A DNA stretch of 64,000 bases from Bacillus sp. FJAT-29937 (GCF_001509555.1 NZ_LMAS01000001.1:280971-344970), one strand, 5' to 3'. Positions 45,189-54,403 are shown, counted from the stretch's first letter. The notes: generated from the sequence alone by a model not told the origin. Translations and numbers: made by a program.

Positions 45189-46400
45189 CTAAACCAACTC
45201 CAGCAAAAGCATTTTTGGATTTTGAATGAATTGTGCAAATCTGTTCGTAAAACGGACAGCACTAGCCCCGTCTGCCACCCGATGATCGAAGGACATCGAA
45301 ATATTCATGATGGAGCGGATGACAATTTGATCATCGTCTGTCACTACTGGCATTTTCTTCGTCTTATGGAAGGATATAAGCGCCACTTCAGGGTGCTGAA
45401 TAATCGGTGTTGCCCCAAAGCTTCCACCAAGTGGCCCTACATTACTAATCGTAAACGTTCCGCCTGTTATATCCTTCATGCTTAATTGGTTGCCTAATGC
45501 TTTTTCTGTTAATATTTTCATTTCGTCATGTATAGCTCGAATGGACTTCTTCTCGACATCGCGAAGCACGGGAACGATAAGACCATCTTCCGCATCCACC
45601 GCAATTCCAATTTGATGCTCTCTTTGAAGATGAATGACCTCATTTTCCTCGTCAAGCCGAGCATTAAAAATCGGAAATTCTGTAAGACATATAGATAAAG
45701 CTTTTATGAAGAAGGCAGTTGCTGAAATCGTTTGATTCATTTTCTTTAAATCCGCTCGAAATTGAATCAGTTCCGTAACATCCACTTCTTCAAAGTGAGT
45801 ACAATGTGGAATCGTATTTAAGGATTGAACCATTTTTTTTGCGATTTGCTTTCTTCTGCCTCTGAATGGAATGGTGTCTGATTTTAATGGGGATAGCTCT
45901 GCAGGTGCGATTGCCGTATTTCTTGCGGGTTGGCTATTGATCTCCGATTCCTGTTGTTGTGAAGAAACTAGTAATTGATAAATATCTTCGTCAGTGATTC
46001 TTCCAGCTGGACCAGAACCTTTAACAATCTCAATATTTATCCCGTTTTCTCTCGCAATTTTCCTAGTATACGGTGAGGCAAGAATCCGTTTTTTATTGTC
46101 TTTCACAATCGTCATAGGATGATCAACTGTCATTATAGGAAGTGATATAGGCTTTTTATTTAAGCTGTCTTCCTCTTCCAAGATTAATAATGTTGTTCCA
46201 ACAGGAACGGTCTGCCCGATTTCTACTTTAAACTCTCGAATATATCCAGTGCGCGGGGCAGGAATTTCCGCGGTCATTTTGTCTGTTTGAATTTCAATGA
46301 TTGGTTCATCGGCCCTTACAAAATCACCTGCCTTCACTAAAAAACAATTTATATCTGCTTCGGTCATTCCTTCTCCTATATCATGTAATTTAACTTCCAT
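45189..46400 (-). CDS. Dihydrolipoamide acyltransferase (E2)
   Basis: A 403-residue E2: one lipoyl domain (Lys41 in EIQTDKMTAEI), a peripheral-subunit-binding domain (about 115-155, ASPYTRKIARENGINIE) and a catalytic acyltransferase domain with His near 373 in SFDHRVADGASAV. One lipoyl domain is typical of branched-chain or aromatic type complexes in Bacillus. ATG at 46400 chosen by AGGAGGGAAGGA; the frame extends upstream. Confidence 0.9.
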   Translation of the reverse strand: MEVKLHDIGEGMTEADINCFLVKAGDFVRADEPIIEIQTDKMTAEIPAPRTGYIREFKVEIGQTVPVGTTLLILEEEDSLNKKPISLPIMTVDHPMTIVKDNKKRILASPYTRKIARENGINIEIVKGSGPAGRITDEDIYQLLVSSQQQESEINSQPARNTAIAPAELSPLKSDTIPFRGRRKQIAKKMVQSLNTIPHCTHFEEVDVTELIQFRADLKKMNQTISATAFFIKALSICLTEFPIFNARLDEENEVIHLQREHQIGIAVDAEDGLIVPVLRDVEKKSIRAIHDEMKILTEKALGNQLSMKDITGGTFTISNVGPLGGSFGATPIIQHPEVALISFHKTKKMPVVTDDDQIVIRSIMNISMSFDHRVADGASAVRFTNRFAQFIQNPKMLLLELV

Positions 46401-46410
46401 TCCTTCCCTC

Positions 46411-47406
46411 CTAGAACGACATAACTTTATGAATGGCAAATTTCACCCGATCAGCTGAAGGTAAATAATGATCCTCGAAGCCAAAGTATGGAACTGGAGC
46501 ATCAAAACCAGTTACCCTTTCTACAGGTGCTTTTTGATATAAGAACGATGTATCATTGATGATGGCTAATACATCATTCCCGACTCCTCCAGTAGCATGT
46601 GCCTCGTGAACAATAACAGTACGTCCTGTCTTTTGAACGGAATCGGCAATAATCTCTTTATCGATTGGGTATAAAGTTCTTAGGTCGATCACATCACAAT
46701 GTATGCCTCGATCCTCCATTTCTTTCGCTGCTTTCATGACAACCGGGACCATTGCTCCCCAAGTAATGATGGATACATCGTCTCCTTCCAGCATTTTTTT
46801 TCCTTTGCCTATTTCTATTTTGTATTTTCCTTCTGGAACTTCTTCTCTGCCAGAACGGTAACACCTCATCGGTTCCATAAATAATACGGGATCTGGATCT
46901 TCAATTGCTGCAATAAGCAAACCCTTGGCATCGTAAGGACTTGACGGGCAAACAACCTTAATTCCTGGCATATGGGTAAATATGGATTCTGGACTATCAC
47001 AATGAATTTCAGGAGCCCTGACACCCGCCCCATACGGGGCGCGAATGACCATTGGAACAGTAAAATGCCCCATTGTTCTCATCCTTAATCTTGATGCGTG
47101 TGTCATAATTTGCTCATAGGCAGGGTAAATAAAACTAAGAAACTGAATTTCAATGACTGGCAAAAATCCATTAACCGCCATTCCAATACCTGCGCCGACA
47201 AATCCTGCTTCACTTAAAGGTGTATCAATGACCCGGTCAGTTCCGTATTTCTCCTGAAGTCCTTCAGTAGCCCGAAATACCCCGCCATTTTTTCCGATGT
47301 CCTCTCCTAAGAGCAGTACTTCGGATCTTTCCTCAAGCATTGTATCCAGAGCATCAGTAATAGCTTGTATGAGTGTGAGTGTTTTGGTTTTGATCGCCGT
47401 ACTCAT
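46411..47406 (-). CDS. 2-oxoacid dehydrogenase E1 beta subunit
   Basis: A 331-residue transketolase-like beta subunit. LIQAITDALDTMLEERSEVL and GEDIGKNGGVFRATEGL are the N-terminal family blocks; GAMVPVVMKAA and the C-terminal DLRTLYPIDKE follow. It pairs with E1 alpha in a TPP-dependent heterotetramer. The start overlaps the E1 alpha stop by 4 bases (ATGA), so translation is coupled. Confidence 0.92.
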   Translation of the reverse strand: MSTAIKTKTLTLIQAITDALDTMLEERSEVLLLGEDIGKNGGVFRATEGLQEKYGTDRVIDTPLSEAGFVGAGIGMAVNGFLPVIEIQFLSFIYPAYEQIMTHASRLRMRTMGHFTVPMVIRAPYGAGVRAPEIHCDSPESIFTHMPGIKVVCPSSPYDAKGLLIAAIEDPDPVLFMEPMRCYRSGREEVPEGKYKIEIGKGKKMLEGDDVSIITWGAMVPVVMKAAKEMEDRGIHCDVIDLRTLYPIDKEIIADSVQKTGRTVIVHEAHATGGVGNDVLAIINDTSFLYQKAPVERVTGFDAPVPYFGFEDHYLPSADRVKFAIHKVMSF

Positions 47407-48473
47407 CTCCCTTCACCTCCTATAAATCTCAAATACTCCTCTTTTTGCTGAGCAATTTGCCAAGTCGGCTCGGCAAAAACATGATCAAATATATTAGCAG
47501 GGTCAGCAGGCGGAAAATCTTCCATTTCTTCAACTGCTTTTTCAATTTCCTGTGTGACTTCCGATTCTACTTCACTCACCCATTTTTCATCATATAATCC
47601 TTCATTTTTCATCCATCTTTCAAGGCGGAGAATAGGATCTGTTTCTAAACGGCGGTTATTGCTCTCCACTTGGCTGCGGTATTTCGATGGGTCATCAGCG
47701 GTCGTATGAGCCCCATATCTCCATGTGACAGCTTCAATTAAAGTCGGTCCTTCACCCTTTCTCGCTCTTTCCAAAGCCTTTAACGTTTCAAAATAGACAA
47801 TAAAGACATCATTACCGTCGATCCTGATACCCGGAATATCATAGGCTAAAGCCTTTTGAGCAATCGTCTTGGAATTCATTTGCTTAGTCATAGGGACGGA
47901 GATGGCGTATTGATTATTTTGATTAAAGAAAACAACCGGTGCTTTAAATACACTTGCAAAATTAAGCCCTTCATGAAAATCCCCTTCAGATGTAGCCCCA
48001 TCCCCAAAGTAAGCAATCGCTGCATGGTTCGTTCCCTTTTTCTTTTCAGCCAAGGCGGCTCCAGCTGCGTGAGGAATCTGGGTGGCAATCGGGATGGCTG
48101 GAGGAAAGATCTTTTTTCCAGCCGGTGGGACACACCCTTCGTTCCGTCCATTCCAGAATAAGAGAATATTCCTTAATGCGTGGCCAAACACGAAGGCCGC
48201 CCCATGATCGCGGTACGTTGGGAACATCCAATCTGATTCGTTTAATGCAAGCGCACTTCCTACCTGTGAAGCCTCCTGTCCTTCAAATGGTGCATATGTG
48301 CCGATCCTTCCTTGCCGTTGCAGACTCACGGCCTTTCGATCAAAAAGGCGGATTCTTACGAGCTGTCGATAAAATTTTCTGGCTAATTCCTCTGTAATCT
48401 TCTCCTTATATTCTGATGCTGTTATTTGTCCGTTTGGATCCATTACTTGAAGCATCGGAAACTGAATGTCCAT
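47403..48473 (-). CDS. 2-oxoacid dehydrogenase E1 alpha subunit
   Basis: A 356-residue alpha subunit. The TPP-binding motif is GDGATSEGDFHEGLNFA (about 155-171) ending in NQNNQYAIS, and YGAHTTADDPSKYR is the conserved phosphorylation-loop region. By overall type it looks PdhA-like, close to both pyruvate and branched-chain enzymes. It lies 88 bases after the phenylalanine dehydrogenase gene, so I infer phenylpyruvate or another aromatic oxoacid as substrate. There is no ptb, buk or bcd gene as in bkd operons. Pyruvate or branched-chain oxoacids cannot be excluded by sequence. Confidence 0.9.
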   Translation of the reverse strand: MDIQFPMLQVMDPNGQITASEYKEKITEELARKFYRQLVRIRLFDRKAVSLQRQGRIGTYAPFEGQEASQVGSALALNESDWMFPTYRDHGAAFVFGHALRNILLFWNGRNEGCVPPAGKKIFPPAIPIATQIPHAAGAALAEKKKGTNHAAIAYFGDGATSEGDFHEGLNFASVFKAPVVFFNQNNQYAISVPMTKQMNSKTIAQKALAYDIPGIRIDGNDVFIVYFETLKALERARKGEGPTLIEAVTWRYGAHTTADDPSKYRSQVESNNRRLETDPILRLERWMKNEGLYDEKWVSEVESEVTQEIEKAVEEMEDFPPADPANIFDHVFAEPTWQIAQQKEEYLRFIGGEGR

Positions 48474-48561
48474 TTTCTCACCCTTTGTGAAATATTTTTA
48501 GTGACTATTTGGGTTAAACAATCATTTGCACATTATTAATGTTGTTATTACGGCGAAAAAG

Positions 48562-49668
48562 TTACGTCCTTACTTCCCATTTTGGACGTTTTTTATGAGA
48601 AAAAAAGCTATTCCGGCGCGCTCTCGCTTCAATACGTCTTTCACAAAATTGATTAGCTGCTTCCACTGTTGTAATTCCTTCTTCACTTGCATACTCGTAA
48701 ATATGGAGAAGAGAGTTATAAATGGCTTTTGTTTTTTGCAAGACTCTTTCTTTATTTGGTGTATACAGCTCATCTGCAACCTGAATTAATCCGCCCGAAT
48801 TGACAATATAATCAGGCGCAAATAAAATCCCTTTCTCCATTAGCATTTGTGCATGATGAAGCTCCAAAAGCTGATTATTCGCTGAACCGACAACGGCCTT
48901 AACAGATAATCGCTGAATAGTTTCGTCATTTATAATTCCACCCATTGCGCATGGGATAAAAACATCTGCGTTTGCCCCATAAATCTCTTCACTTGATAAA
49001 ACTTTTACAGCCGCTCCGAGAGTTTTTGCTTTAGAAAGCAGCTTATCGATTGCTTGCTGATTAATATCCGTTACGTATAAATCCCCGCCTTCCTCCAGCA
49101 GCCTTTCAGCTACTTTGTATCCCACTTTTCCAAGTCCCTGAATCGCATAGCTTTTTCCGCTTAGATGATCCTCTCCAGTTAATATCTTATTGGTTGCTTG
49201 AATTCCATAAATAACGCCTTGTGCTGTCGGAACAGATGAATCCCCGCTTCCACCGTAAACCTCATCAACACCAACGATACAATTCGTTTCCTTCAATGCA
49301 TGAATGAAATCATCTGGTGACGTCCCCATATCTGTCCCTGTATAAAATCTACCATTCAATGATTCTACGAACTGCCCGAACGCACGGAATAGCTCAGGTG
49401 TCTTATCTTTATGAGGATCGCCAATAATAACTGCTTTTCCACCGCCAAAATCAACATCTGCAGCAGCACATTTATATGTCATACCACGAGAGAGCCGCAG
49501 AACATCTTCCAGTGCCTCCTCTTCACTTGAATAAGGAAGCATCCTGCAGCCGCCTAGTGCTGGACCAAGCTTTGTACTATGGATCGCAATAATCGCCTTT
49601 AAACCAGTTAACTCATCATTACAAAATACAACCTGTTCATGGTCTTTTATCTTCGAAAACATGTTCAT
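48562..49668 (-). CDS. pdh: Phenylalanine dehydrogenase
   Basis: A 368-residue NAD-dependent amino acid dehydrogenase. GPALGGCRM, Lys66 in [14 protein letters not shown] and Lys78 in GGGKAVIIG are the glycine-rich active site; [11 protein letters not shown] binds [31 protein letters not shown] and the C-terminus [15 protein letters not shown] match phenylalanine dehydrogenases of Bacillus and not leucine dehydrogenase, which has TAEDVGT in place of TGTDMGT. It makes phenylpyruvate and NADH. ATG 49668 is chosen after GGGGGAATT; TTG 49674 is the alternative. A full cre box lies just upstream. Confidence 0.92.
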   Translation of the reverse strand: MNMFSKIKDHEQVVFCNDELTGLKAIIAIHSTKLGPALGGCRMLPYSSEEEALEDVLRLSRGMTYKCAAADVDFGGGKAVIIGDPHKDKTPELFRAFGQFVESLNGRFYTGTDMGTSPDDFIHALKETNCIVGVDEVYGGSGDSSVPTAQGVIYGIQATNKILTGEDHLSGKSYAIQGLGKVGYKVAERLLEEGGDLYVTDINQQAIDKLLSKAKTLGAAVKVLSSEEIYGANADVFIPCAMGGIINDETIQRLSVKAVVGSANNQLLELHHAQMLMEKGILFAPDYIVNSGGLIQVADELYTPNKERVLQKTKAIYNSLLHIYEYASEEGITTVEAANQFCERRIEARARRNSFFSHKKRPKWEVRT

Positions 49669-49689
49669 GAACAATTCCCCCTAAACATT

Positions 49690-49703
49690 TGTTAACGCTT
49701 ACA
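49690..49703 (-). promoter_or_regulatory. CcpA binding site (cre) before phenylalanine dehydrogenase
   Basis: TGTAAGCGTTAACA on the minus strand matches the cre consensus TGWAANCGNTNWCA at every fixed position, 22 bases before the ATG. It suggests glucose repression of the gene and of the downstream complex. Confidence 0.82.
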
Positions 49704-49780
49704 AACCGAATCATCTTAATATTACTGTACCGATAGATGTGCTAGTTTTAAAAAAGATAGATTAAGTGAACGACCGCGAC

Positions 49781-50164
49781 TTATGACAGCATGCTCTTAA
49801 TTTTCGTTTTCGGAAGGATTACCTGCGTAACCTCCCCTGTGCCAATAAGCTTCGTATCATGAACAATAAAAACATCGGTCTTAATCTTATTGTCTTTTTT
49901 TTCAGTTAGAACCGCCTTTATTTTCAAGTTAGAGCCTTCTGGTGCTGGTAAAATATGATTAGCTGAAACTGAAATTCCCATTCCTTCCTCATGCTCTTCT
50001 AAAAAAGGCAAGATGATTTGTCTAGATGCCCATTCCATATGGTAAATCATCATCACAGTCGAATATGTAGGATGAACAATTTTGCCTTCGAATTGAGCAA
50101 ACATTTCAGGAGTTACTGCTGCCTCGATTGTAACCGAATAACCTGCCGTTAAACCTGGTTTCAT
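49781..50164 (-). CDS. Hotdog-fold thioesterase, FlK-like
   Basis: A 127-residue hotdog protein resembling fluoroacetyl-CoA thioesterase-like proteins: GYSVTIEAAVTPEMF, GKIVHPTYSTVMMIYHMEW and a C-terminal beta strand. Placed between the phenylalanine genes and the ABC importer with a paa-type operator, so phenylacetyl-CoA or another aromatic acyl-CoA is a likely substrate, perhaps to release CoA when ring oxidation stalls. Substrate inferred only. ATG 50164 chosen because GGAGGGATCGA precedes it. Confidence 0.78.
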   Translation of the reverse strand: MKPGLTAGYSVTIEAAVTPEMFAQFEGKIVHPTYSTVMMIYHMEWASRQIILPFLEEHEEGMGISVSANHILPAPEGSNLKIKAVLTEKKDNKIKTDVFIVHDTKLIGTGEVTQVILPKTKIKSMLS

Positions 50165-50199
50165 TCGATCCCTCCATCGTTTATACAATAATAAGTATG

Positions 50200-50245
50200 A
50201 CGTTTAATTAACGATATAATACCATTTCGTATAATGAATAGTCAA
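50200..50245 (-). promoter_or_regulatory. Promoter and paa-type operator of the thioesterase gene
   Basis: On the minus strand TTGACT (50245-50240), 18-base spacer, TATTAT (50221-50216), then CG-N9-CG at 50213-50201, overlapping the transcription start. Nearly the same layout and sequence as the trpX promoter. Confidence 0.75.
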
Positions 50246-50354
50246 TAAATTGTAAAATTTTAAAAAATTCTTTCTTATTTATAATATGGCTAATACATAA
50301 TAAAAAGGATTAATTAGTGAACAATCCCTAATTAATCCCCTATTGCGTTCAATA

Positions 50355-51149
50355 TTAAGTTAATAAAGCACGGTCACTTGCCATTTTCGAGCCCCGAATT
50401 CTCTGAAACTCATTTAATAACTGCTCGATCGTCAAGTTTCCTTTTTGATCCTCTTCTACCTGCAAGATGATCTGCCCTTTATCCATCATAATTAGTCTAT
50501 TGCCTAAATCAAGAGCCTGCTGCATATTATGAGTGACCATCAATGTCGTTAAATTGTATTTTTCTACAATTTCCTTTGTTAAATTTGTGATGAGCTCAGC
50601 ACGGGCTGGGTCAAGGGCGGCTGTGTGCTCATCCAGCAATAGGATCGCCGGCTCTGTAAATGTAGCCATCAATAAAGAGAGTGCCTGCCTTTCTCCTCCT
50701 GAAAGCAATCCTACTTTGGCCGTAAGCCGATTTTCTAACCCAAGATGAAGTGATTGCAGCACTTCTTGAAAATATTCTTTTCGCTTCTTCGTAACTCCTT
50801 TTCTTAACGTTCTCTGTTTATTTCTGGAATAAGCCATTGCCAAATTTTCTTCAATCGTCATATTTGGCGCTGTCCCAGCCATCGGGTCTTGAAATACACG
50901 TCCGATTAACTTCGCTCTTTTGTATTCGGACATCATCGTAACATTCTGCCCATCAATCGATACAGTACCAACATCAGGTATCATGACGCCAGAGATCATA
51001 TTCATTAAGGTCGATTTTCCAGCACCATTACTGCCAATGACAGTAACAAAATCACCTTTATTTAACGTTAAATGGATATGATCTAAAGCAATTTTCTCGT
51101 CAGGTGTGCCTTCATTAAAAACTTTATGAATGTGTTTGAGTTCAAGCAT
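50355..51149 (-). CDS. ABC importer ATPase, TrpZ/YtrB-type partner
   Basis: A 264-residue ABC ATPase: Walker A IGSNGAGKST, signature LLSGGERQALS, Walker B LLLDEHTAALDP, with the switch His in MVTHNMQQA. It works with the permease, whose gene it overlaps by 8 bases, and the lipoprotein. The three genes match TrpXYZ-type importers. In this island an aromatic amino acid or aromatic acid substrate is likely. GGAGGGGCCAT precedes the ATG. Confidence 0.88.
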   Translation of the reverse strand: MLELKHIHKVFNEGTPDEKIALDHIHLTLNKGDFVTVIGSNGAGKSTLMNMISGVMIPDVGTVSIDGQNVTMMSEYKRAKLIGRVFQDPMAGTAPNMTIEENLAMAYSRNKQRTLRKGVTKKRKEYFQEVLQSLHLGLENRLTAKVGLLSGGERQALSLLMATFTEPAILLLDEHTAALDPARAELITNLTKEIVEKYNLTTLMVTHNMQQALDLGNRLIMMDKGQIILQVEEDQKGNLTIEQLLNEFQRIRGSKMASDRALLT

Positions 51150-52155
51150 ATGGCCCCTCCTTTCTATCCGAAGGAATATTGCTTAGACCCAAGTTTTCCG
51201 CTTGTTTTCTCGCTTTCCTCTTTTTCTCTTTAGAAGAGTCAATTATTTTAGGAAGAATGAGAGCTAAAATGACGATGGTTGCCGTTATTAATTTCATATC
51301 TCCGGGCTCAAGGAAATCTACCCTCAAAGCAAGTGTCACAACAATTCGGTATATTATCGCTCCACCGATGACTGCTAACGTTGTTCTTGCAATCGTTTTT
51401 GTTCCAAACAGAGCCTCTCCAATAATGACTGAGGCCAGCCCTATAATAATCATCCCTATGCCCATTCCAACATCAGCAAAGCCACCCTGCTGGGCGATAA
51501 GTGCTCCAGAAAATGCAACCATAGCGTTTGAAATGCCAAGTCCAAGAATGACTGTTAAATTTGTATTTGCCGATAAGCTTCTAATCATTCGCTTATTATC
51601 GCCAGTCGCTCGAATGGCCAGCCCAATTTCAGTCTGCAGGAACTTATCTGTCAGGAATTTAATCAAAAAGGTAACAATAAGCATGAAGATTAAAATTCCC
51701 CATGTCCTTGGCAAACTGTCTCCAAGTCCCACCGCAGAAAGGATACTATTAAAAAAAGAGTCTAAGCCCGTTGTAGCCCAAGTATCTCTAACATTTGTTA
51801 TAGCTGTTTCTGTATTTAATAACGGAACGTTTGATTTCCCCATAATTCGGAGATTAATCGAATAAAGAGCAATCATCATTAATATCCCAGAAAGGAGAGC
51901 ATTGATCTTTCCGAACGTATGAAGGACACCCGTAATACAGCCTGCAGCAAACCCAGCGATCAGTGCGAAAACAGTGGCTAGAAATGGATTTATCCCGCTG
52001 ACAATCATTGTCGCTGCAACAGCCGCTCCTGTTACAAAGCTTCCATCTACCGTTAAGTCTGGAAAATCCAGCACTCGGAATGATAAATAAACTCCGAGTG
52101 CCATAATCGCATAGATAATTCCAGCTTCAAACGCTCCAAATACTGCCGTGAACAT
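51142..52155 (-). CDS. ABC importer permease, TrpY type
   Basis: A 337-residue permease with about nine membrane segments, of the branched-chain/nucleoside-like group (BPD_transp_2): AGFAAGCITGVLHTFGKINA is the conserved block near residue 68, EAL loop GEALFGTKTIAR near 243. It forms a homodimeric channel with the ATPase. The start is 18 bases after the lipoprotein gene. Substrate inferred from context. Confidence 0.88.
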   Translation of the reverse strand: MFTAVFGAFEAGIIYAIMALGVYLSFRVLDFPDLTVDGSFVTGAAVAATMIVSGINPFLATVFALIAGFAAGCITGVLHTFGKINALLSGILMMIALYSINLRIMGKSNVPLLNTETAITNVRDTWATTGLDSFFNSILSAVGLGDSLPRTWGILIFMLIVTFLIKFLTDKFLQTEIGLAIRATGDNKRMIRSLSANTNLTVILGLGISNAMVAFSGALIAQQGGFADVGMGIGMIIIGLASVIIGEALFGTKTIARTTLAVIGGAIIYRIVVTLALRVDFLEPGDMKLITATIVILALILPKIIDSSKEKKRKARKQAENLGLSNIPSDRKEGPYA

Positions 52156-52173
52156 TATGAATCACACCCTCTG

Positions 52174-53211
52174 TTATTCGCCTTCATAAAACTCCGCAAT
52201 TTTCTCCCAATCTTGCTTTACTTCAAGCCCCTGCTGTTCAGCAGCTTTCTTATTAATCATTAATGTTAGACTGCTTGGAAGTTCAACCGGAATGTCAGAT
52301 GGCTTTTTATTTCCTTTTAAAATTTCTGCAGCCATTTTTCCAGTCTGGTAGCCGAGATCATAATAGCTAAAGCCGCTTGCTGCAACCGCTCCACGCTTCA
52401 TAGAGTCAAGCTCTCCAACGAAAAGCGGCAGCTTCTCGCTATCTGCAACAGATATAACAGATTCTAAGGCGGAAACAACTGTATTATCTGTCGGAACATA
52501 AATGGCATCCACTCTGCCTACTAATGATTCAGTAGCCTGCTTTACTTCTGCAGATGTTGAGACAGAGGCTTCAACAATCGTTGCACCTTTCGCTTCAGCA
52601 AGCTTCTTCACTTCTGCCACCTGCACTTCTGAATTTTGTTCACCTGCATTATAAATGACGCCAATCGTCTTCGCTCCAGCTTCATCAATGATAAAATGAA
52701 TCGTCTTTGCGGTACCTTCCGGATGATTATCCGTTGTACCTGTAATGTTGCTTCCTGGTTTATCAAATGCTTCTACAAGTCCAGCGCCAACCGGATCCGT
52801 TACAGATGTAAACAGAATAGGGATATCCTTTGTTGCATTTAGAGCACTTACTGCACTAGGTGTAGCATTAGCGAAAATTAAATCAACCTTATCCCCAACA
52901 AAGTTATTGGCAATTGTCTGCGTGTTATTCATATCTGCTTGTGCATTTTGGAAATTGTATTCCACGTTTTCTCCTTCTTTAAATCCTTCATCTTCCAATG
53001 CCTTTTTAAAACCTTCTGTTGCTGCATCTAACGAAGGGTGGGCTACAAACTGGGTAATGCCAATCTTCTGTTTTTCCTTTTCAGTTTCAGTTTTACTCTC
53101 AGTTTCTTTTTCAACCTTGGCCGGTGCTTCTGCCTCCTGTTTTCCACATGCACCAAGCACGAGCAGAATTGCTGCCAATAGGAAGAATAAACCATATAAA
53201 GATCTTTTCAT
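52174..53211 (-). CDS. ABC substrate-binding lipoprotein, TrpX type
   Basis: A 345-residue lipoprotein: signal peptide with LLVLGACGKQ lipobox (Cys about 22), an acidic linker, then an ABC_sub_bind/TrpX-type two-lobed domain (KIGITQFVAHPSLDAATEGF; GTTDNHPEGTAKTIHFI; GVIYNAGEQNSEVQV). TrpX proteins bind tryptophan, but close relatives may prefer other aromatic amino acids. The frame is open to 53253; ATG 53211 is chosen by AAAGGGGG and by signal-peptide position. Its promoter shares an operator with the paa operon. Confidence 0.88.
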   Translation of the reverse strand: MKRSLYGLFFLLAAILLVLGACGKQEAEAPAKVEKETESKTETEKEKQKIGITQFVAHPSLDAATEGFKKALEDEGFKEGENVEYNFQNAQADMNNTQTIANNFVGDKVDLIFANATPSAVSALNATKDIPILFTSVTDPVGAGLVEAFDKPGSNITGTTDNHPEGTAKTIHFIIDEAGAKTIGVIYNAGEQNSEVQVAEVKKLAEAKGATIVEASVSTSAEVKQATESLVGRVDAIYVPTDNTVVSALESVISVADSEKLPLFVGELDSMKRGAVAASGFSYYDLGYQTGKMAAEILKGNKKPSDIPVELPSSLTLMINKKAAEQQGLEVKQDWEKIAEFYEGE

Positions 53212-53244
53212 CTTGAAATACCCCCTTTTTATATTAAATATTAA

Positions 53245-53265
53245 ACACTGCAAAAATTGCAGTGT
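53245..53265 (-). other. Perfect 9-bp hairpin in the trpX leader
   Basis: ACACTGCAA, loop, TTGCAGTGT lies between the operator and the ribosome site. An AT-rich tail follows but no strong T tract, so RNA-level control is possible, not proven. Confidence 0.5.
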
Positions 53266-53311
53266 GACTACCTATGTAGGAAGCTGCAAAAAAATATATG
53301 ATAAATAACAT

Positions 53312-53362
53312 GGATAACGTAAATATATCGTTATATTATCATTTCACGAAGTAAATAGTCAA
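53312..53362 (-). promoter_or_regulatory. Promoter and paa-type operator of the ABC importer
   Basis: On the minus strand TTGACT (53362-53357), 18-base spacer, TAATAT (53338-53333), and ATAACG-N9-CGTTAT spanning 53314-53334: perfect 6-bp arms. Same architecture as the thioesterase promoter. Confidence 0.78.
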
Positions 53363-53493
53363 TAATATTCAAAAAATTTAATATATTTAGATTAATATAT
53401 TATCAGTTTGGAAGCAAGAAGAAAAGCATACAGATTTAGTTTCTGTATGCTTAAAGACACCCTTCTTTTTTACCGGGACGAATATCATCATAG

Positions 53494-54369
53494 TTATTCA
53501 ACAATATATGGGTGATCGAGCACATCATAATTAACATCTTTGTGCTCAATCTCGTTTCCTTCTATAAACACCGTTTCAAAAAAGCGGGAAGCTGGCTTTG
53601 CTAATTCTTTATAATACTCACTGAATAAGGACGCCGCATGATTGCCCAACCATTTATGAGGAAGCAGCTCCTCGGGCAATCCCGGATCAACAAACAAGAA
53701 TTTCCTATATTCATGGACGAGCTTTGTCCTTTCCACAAAGCATTCGGCATCGGACATCTGTCCCTTTTGAATTTTATTTTTATCAATAATGTATTTCTGA
53801 CTATATTCGGAAATAAACAATTGATACTTGGAATTAATGTCTTCGAGGTTCCAGCTCTTCTCAACTAAGCGAAAATTATCATGCGGCCCTTCATATTTTG
53901 CGATAAAAAAATCAACATATTGACTGATATCATATTTATCTATGATTTCATTTACTTGCTTTTCAAGATTATTGGCCGAAATCCAGCAGCTATTAGATAA
54001 AGAGCCAAATCCGCTCCATACTAATTCTTTTCTAAGTTCATCCCTCACTGTCCGAATTTCCTCTGGAATGGTATACATGAATATTCTCCACTGCCCATCC
54101 CACTTTTCAGGCATAAGCTTAAATATCCTTTTTGCCGCTTCATCAATCCTCTTTTGACCACGATTTGTTAAAGAGTAATAGCTTTTATTGCCGATTTTAT
54201 CAGACTGAACCCAGCCTTGCTTATTCATCCTGGAAATAGCTGCCCGAACAGATTGATCATTATGACCAAATTCACTTAATAACCGGATTAAACTTCCAAT
54301 CCAAATTTTACTGCCATAATGCGATATATAGTCTCCATATAAAGTAAAAATCATTGATCTAGTATTCAA
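53494..54369 (-). CDS. paaX: PaaX-family phenylacetyl-CoA-responsive repressor
   Basis: A 291-residue PaaX repressor: N-terminal winged helix (SVRAAISRMNKQGWVQSDKI, about 35-55), central domain with WDGQWRIFMYTIPEEIR, and a C-terminal domain. PaaX proteins bind phenylacetyl-CoA and then release DNA. Start TTG 54369 with AAGG upstream; ATG 54354 is the alternative, without a site. It is transcribed after the paa genes but has its own promoter with a copy of the operator, which fits autoregulation. Confidence 0.9.
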   Translation of the reverse strand: MNTRSMIFTLYGDYISHYGSKIWIGSLIRLLSEFGHNDQSVRAAISRMNKQGWVQSDKIGNKSYYSLTNRGQKRIDEAAKRIFKLMPEKWDGQWRIFMYTIPEEIRTVRDELRKELVWSGFGSLSNSCWISANNLEKQVNEIIDKYDISQYVDFFIAKYEGPHDNFRLVEKSWNLEDINSKYQLFISEYSQKYIIDKNKIQKGQMSDAECFVERTKLVHEYRKFLFVDPGLPEELLPHKWLGNHAASLFSEYYKELAKPASRFFETVFIEGNEIEHKDVNYDVLDHPYIVE

Positions 54370-54403
54370 GTACCTTCAATCCTCACTTCATTTCATATAG
54401 AAA

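Noticed and set aside
43758..48473. The 2-oxoacid complex as a standard branched-chain (bkd) operon
   Set aside because: No ptb, buk or bcd gene is present and phenylalanine dehydrogenase stands in their place; substrate remains unproven.
48554..48566. CG-N9-CG at the end of phenylalanine dehydrogenase, before E1 alpha
   Set aside because: It overlaps the coding end and its arms pair poorly, so I treat it as chance.
49696..49708. CG-N9-CG also occurs upstream of phenylalanine dehydrogenase
   Set aside because: Its arms do not match the paa operator, and the sequence is better explained by the full cre box at 49690-49703.
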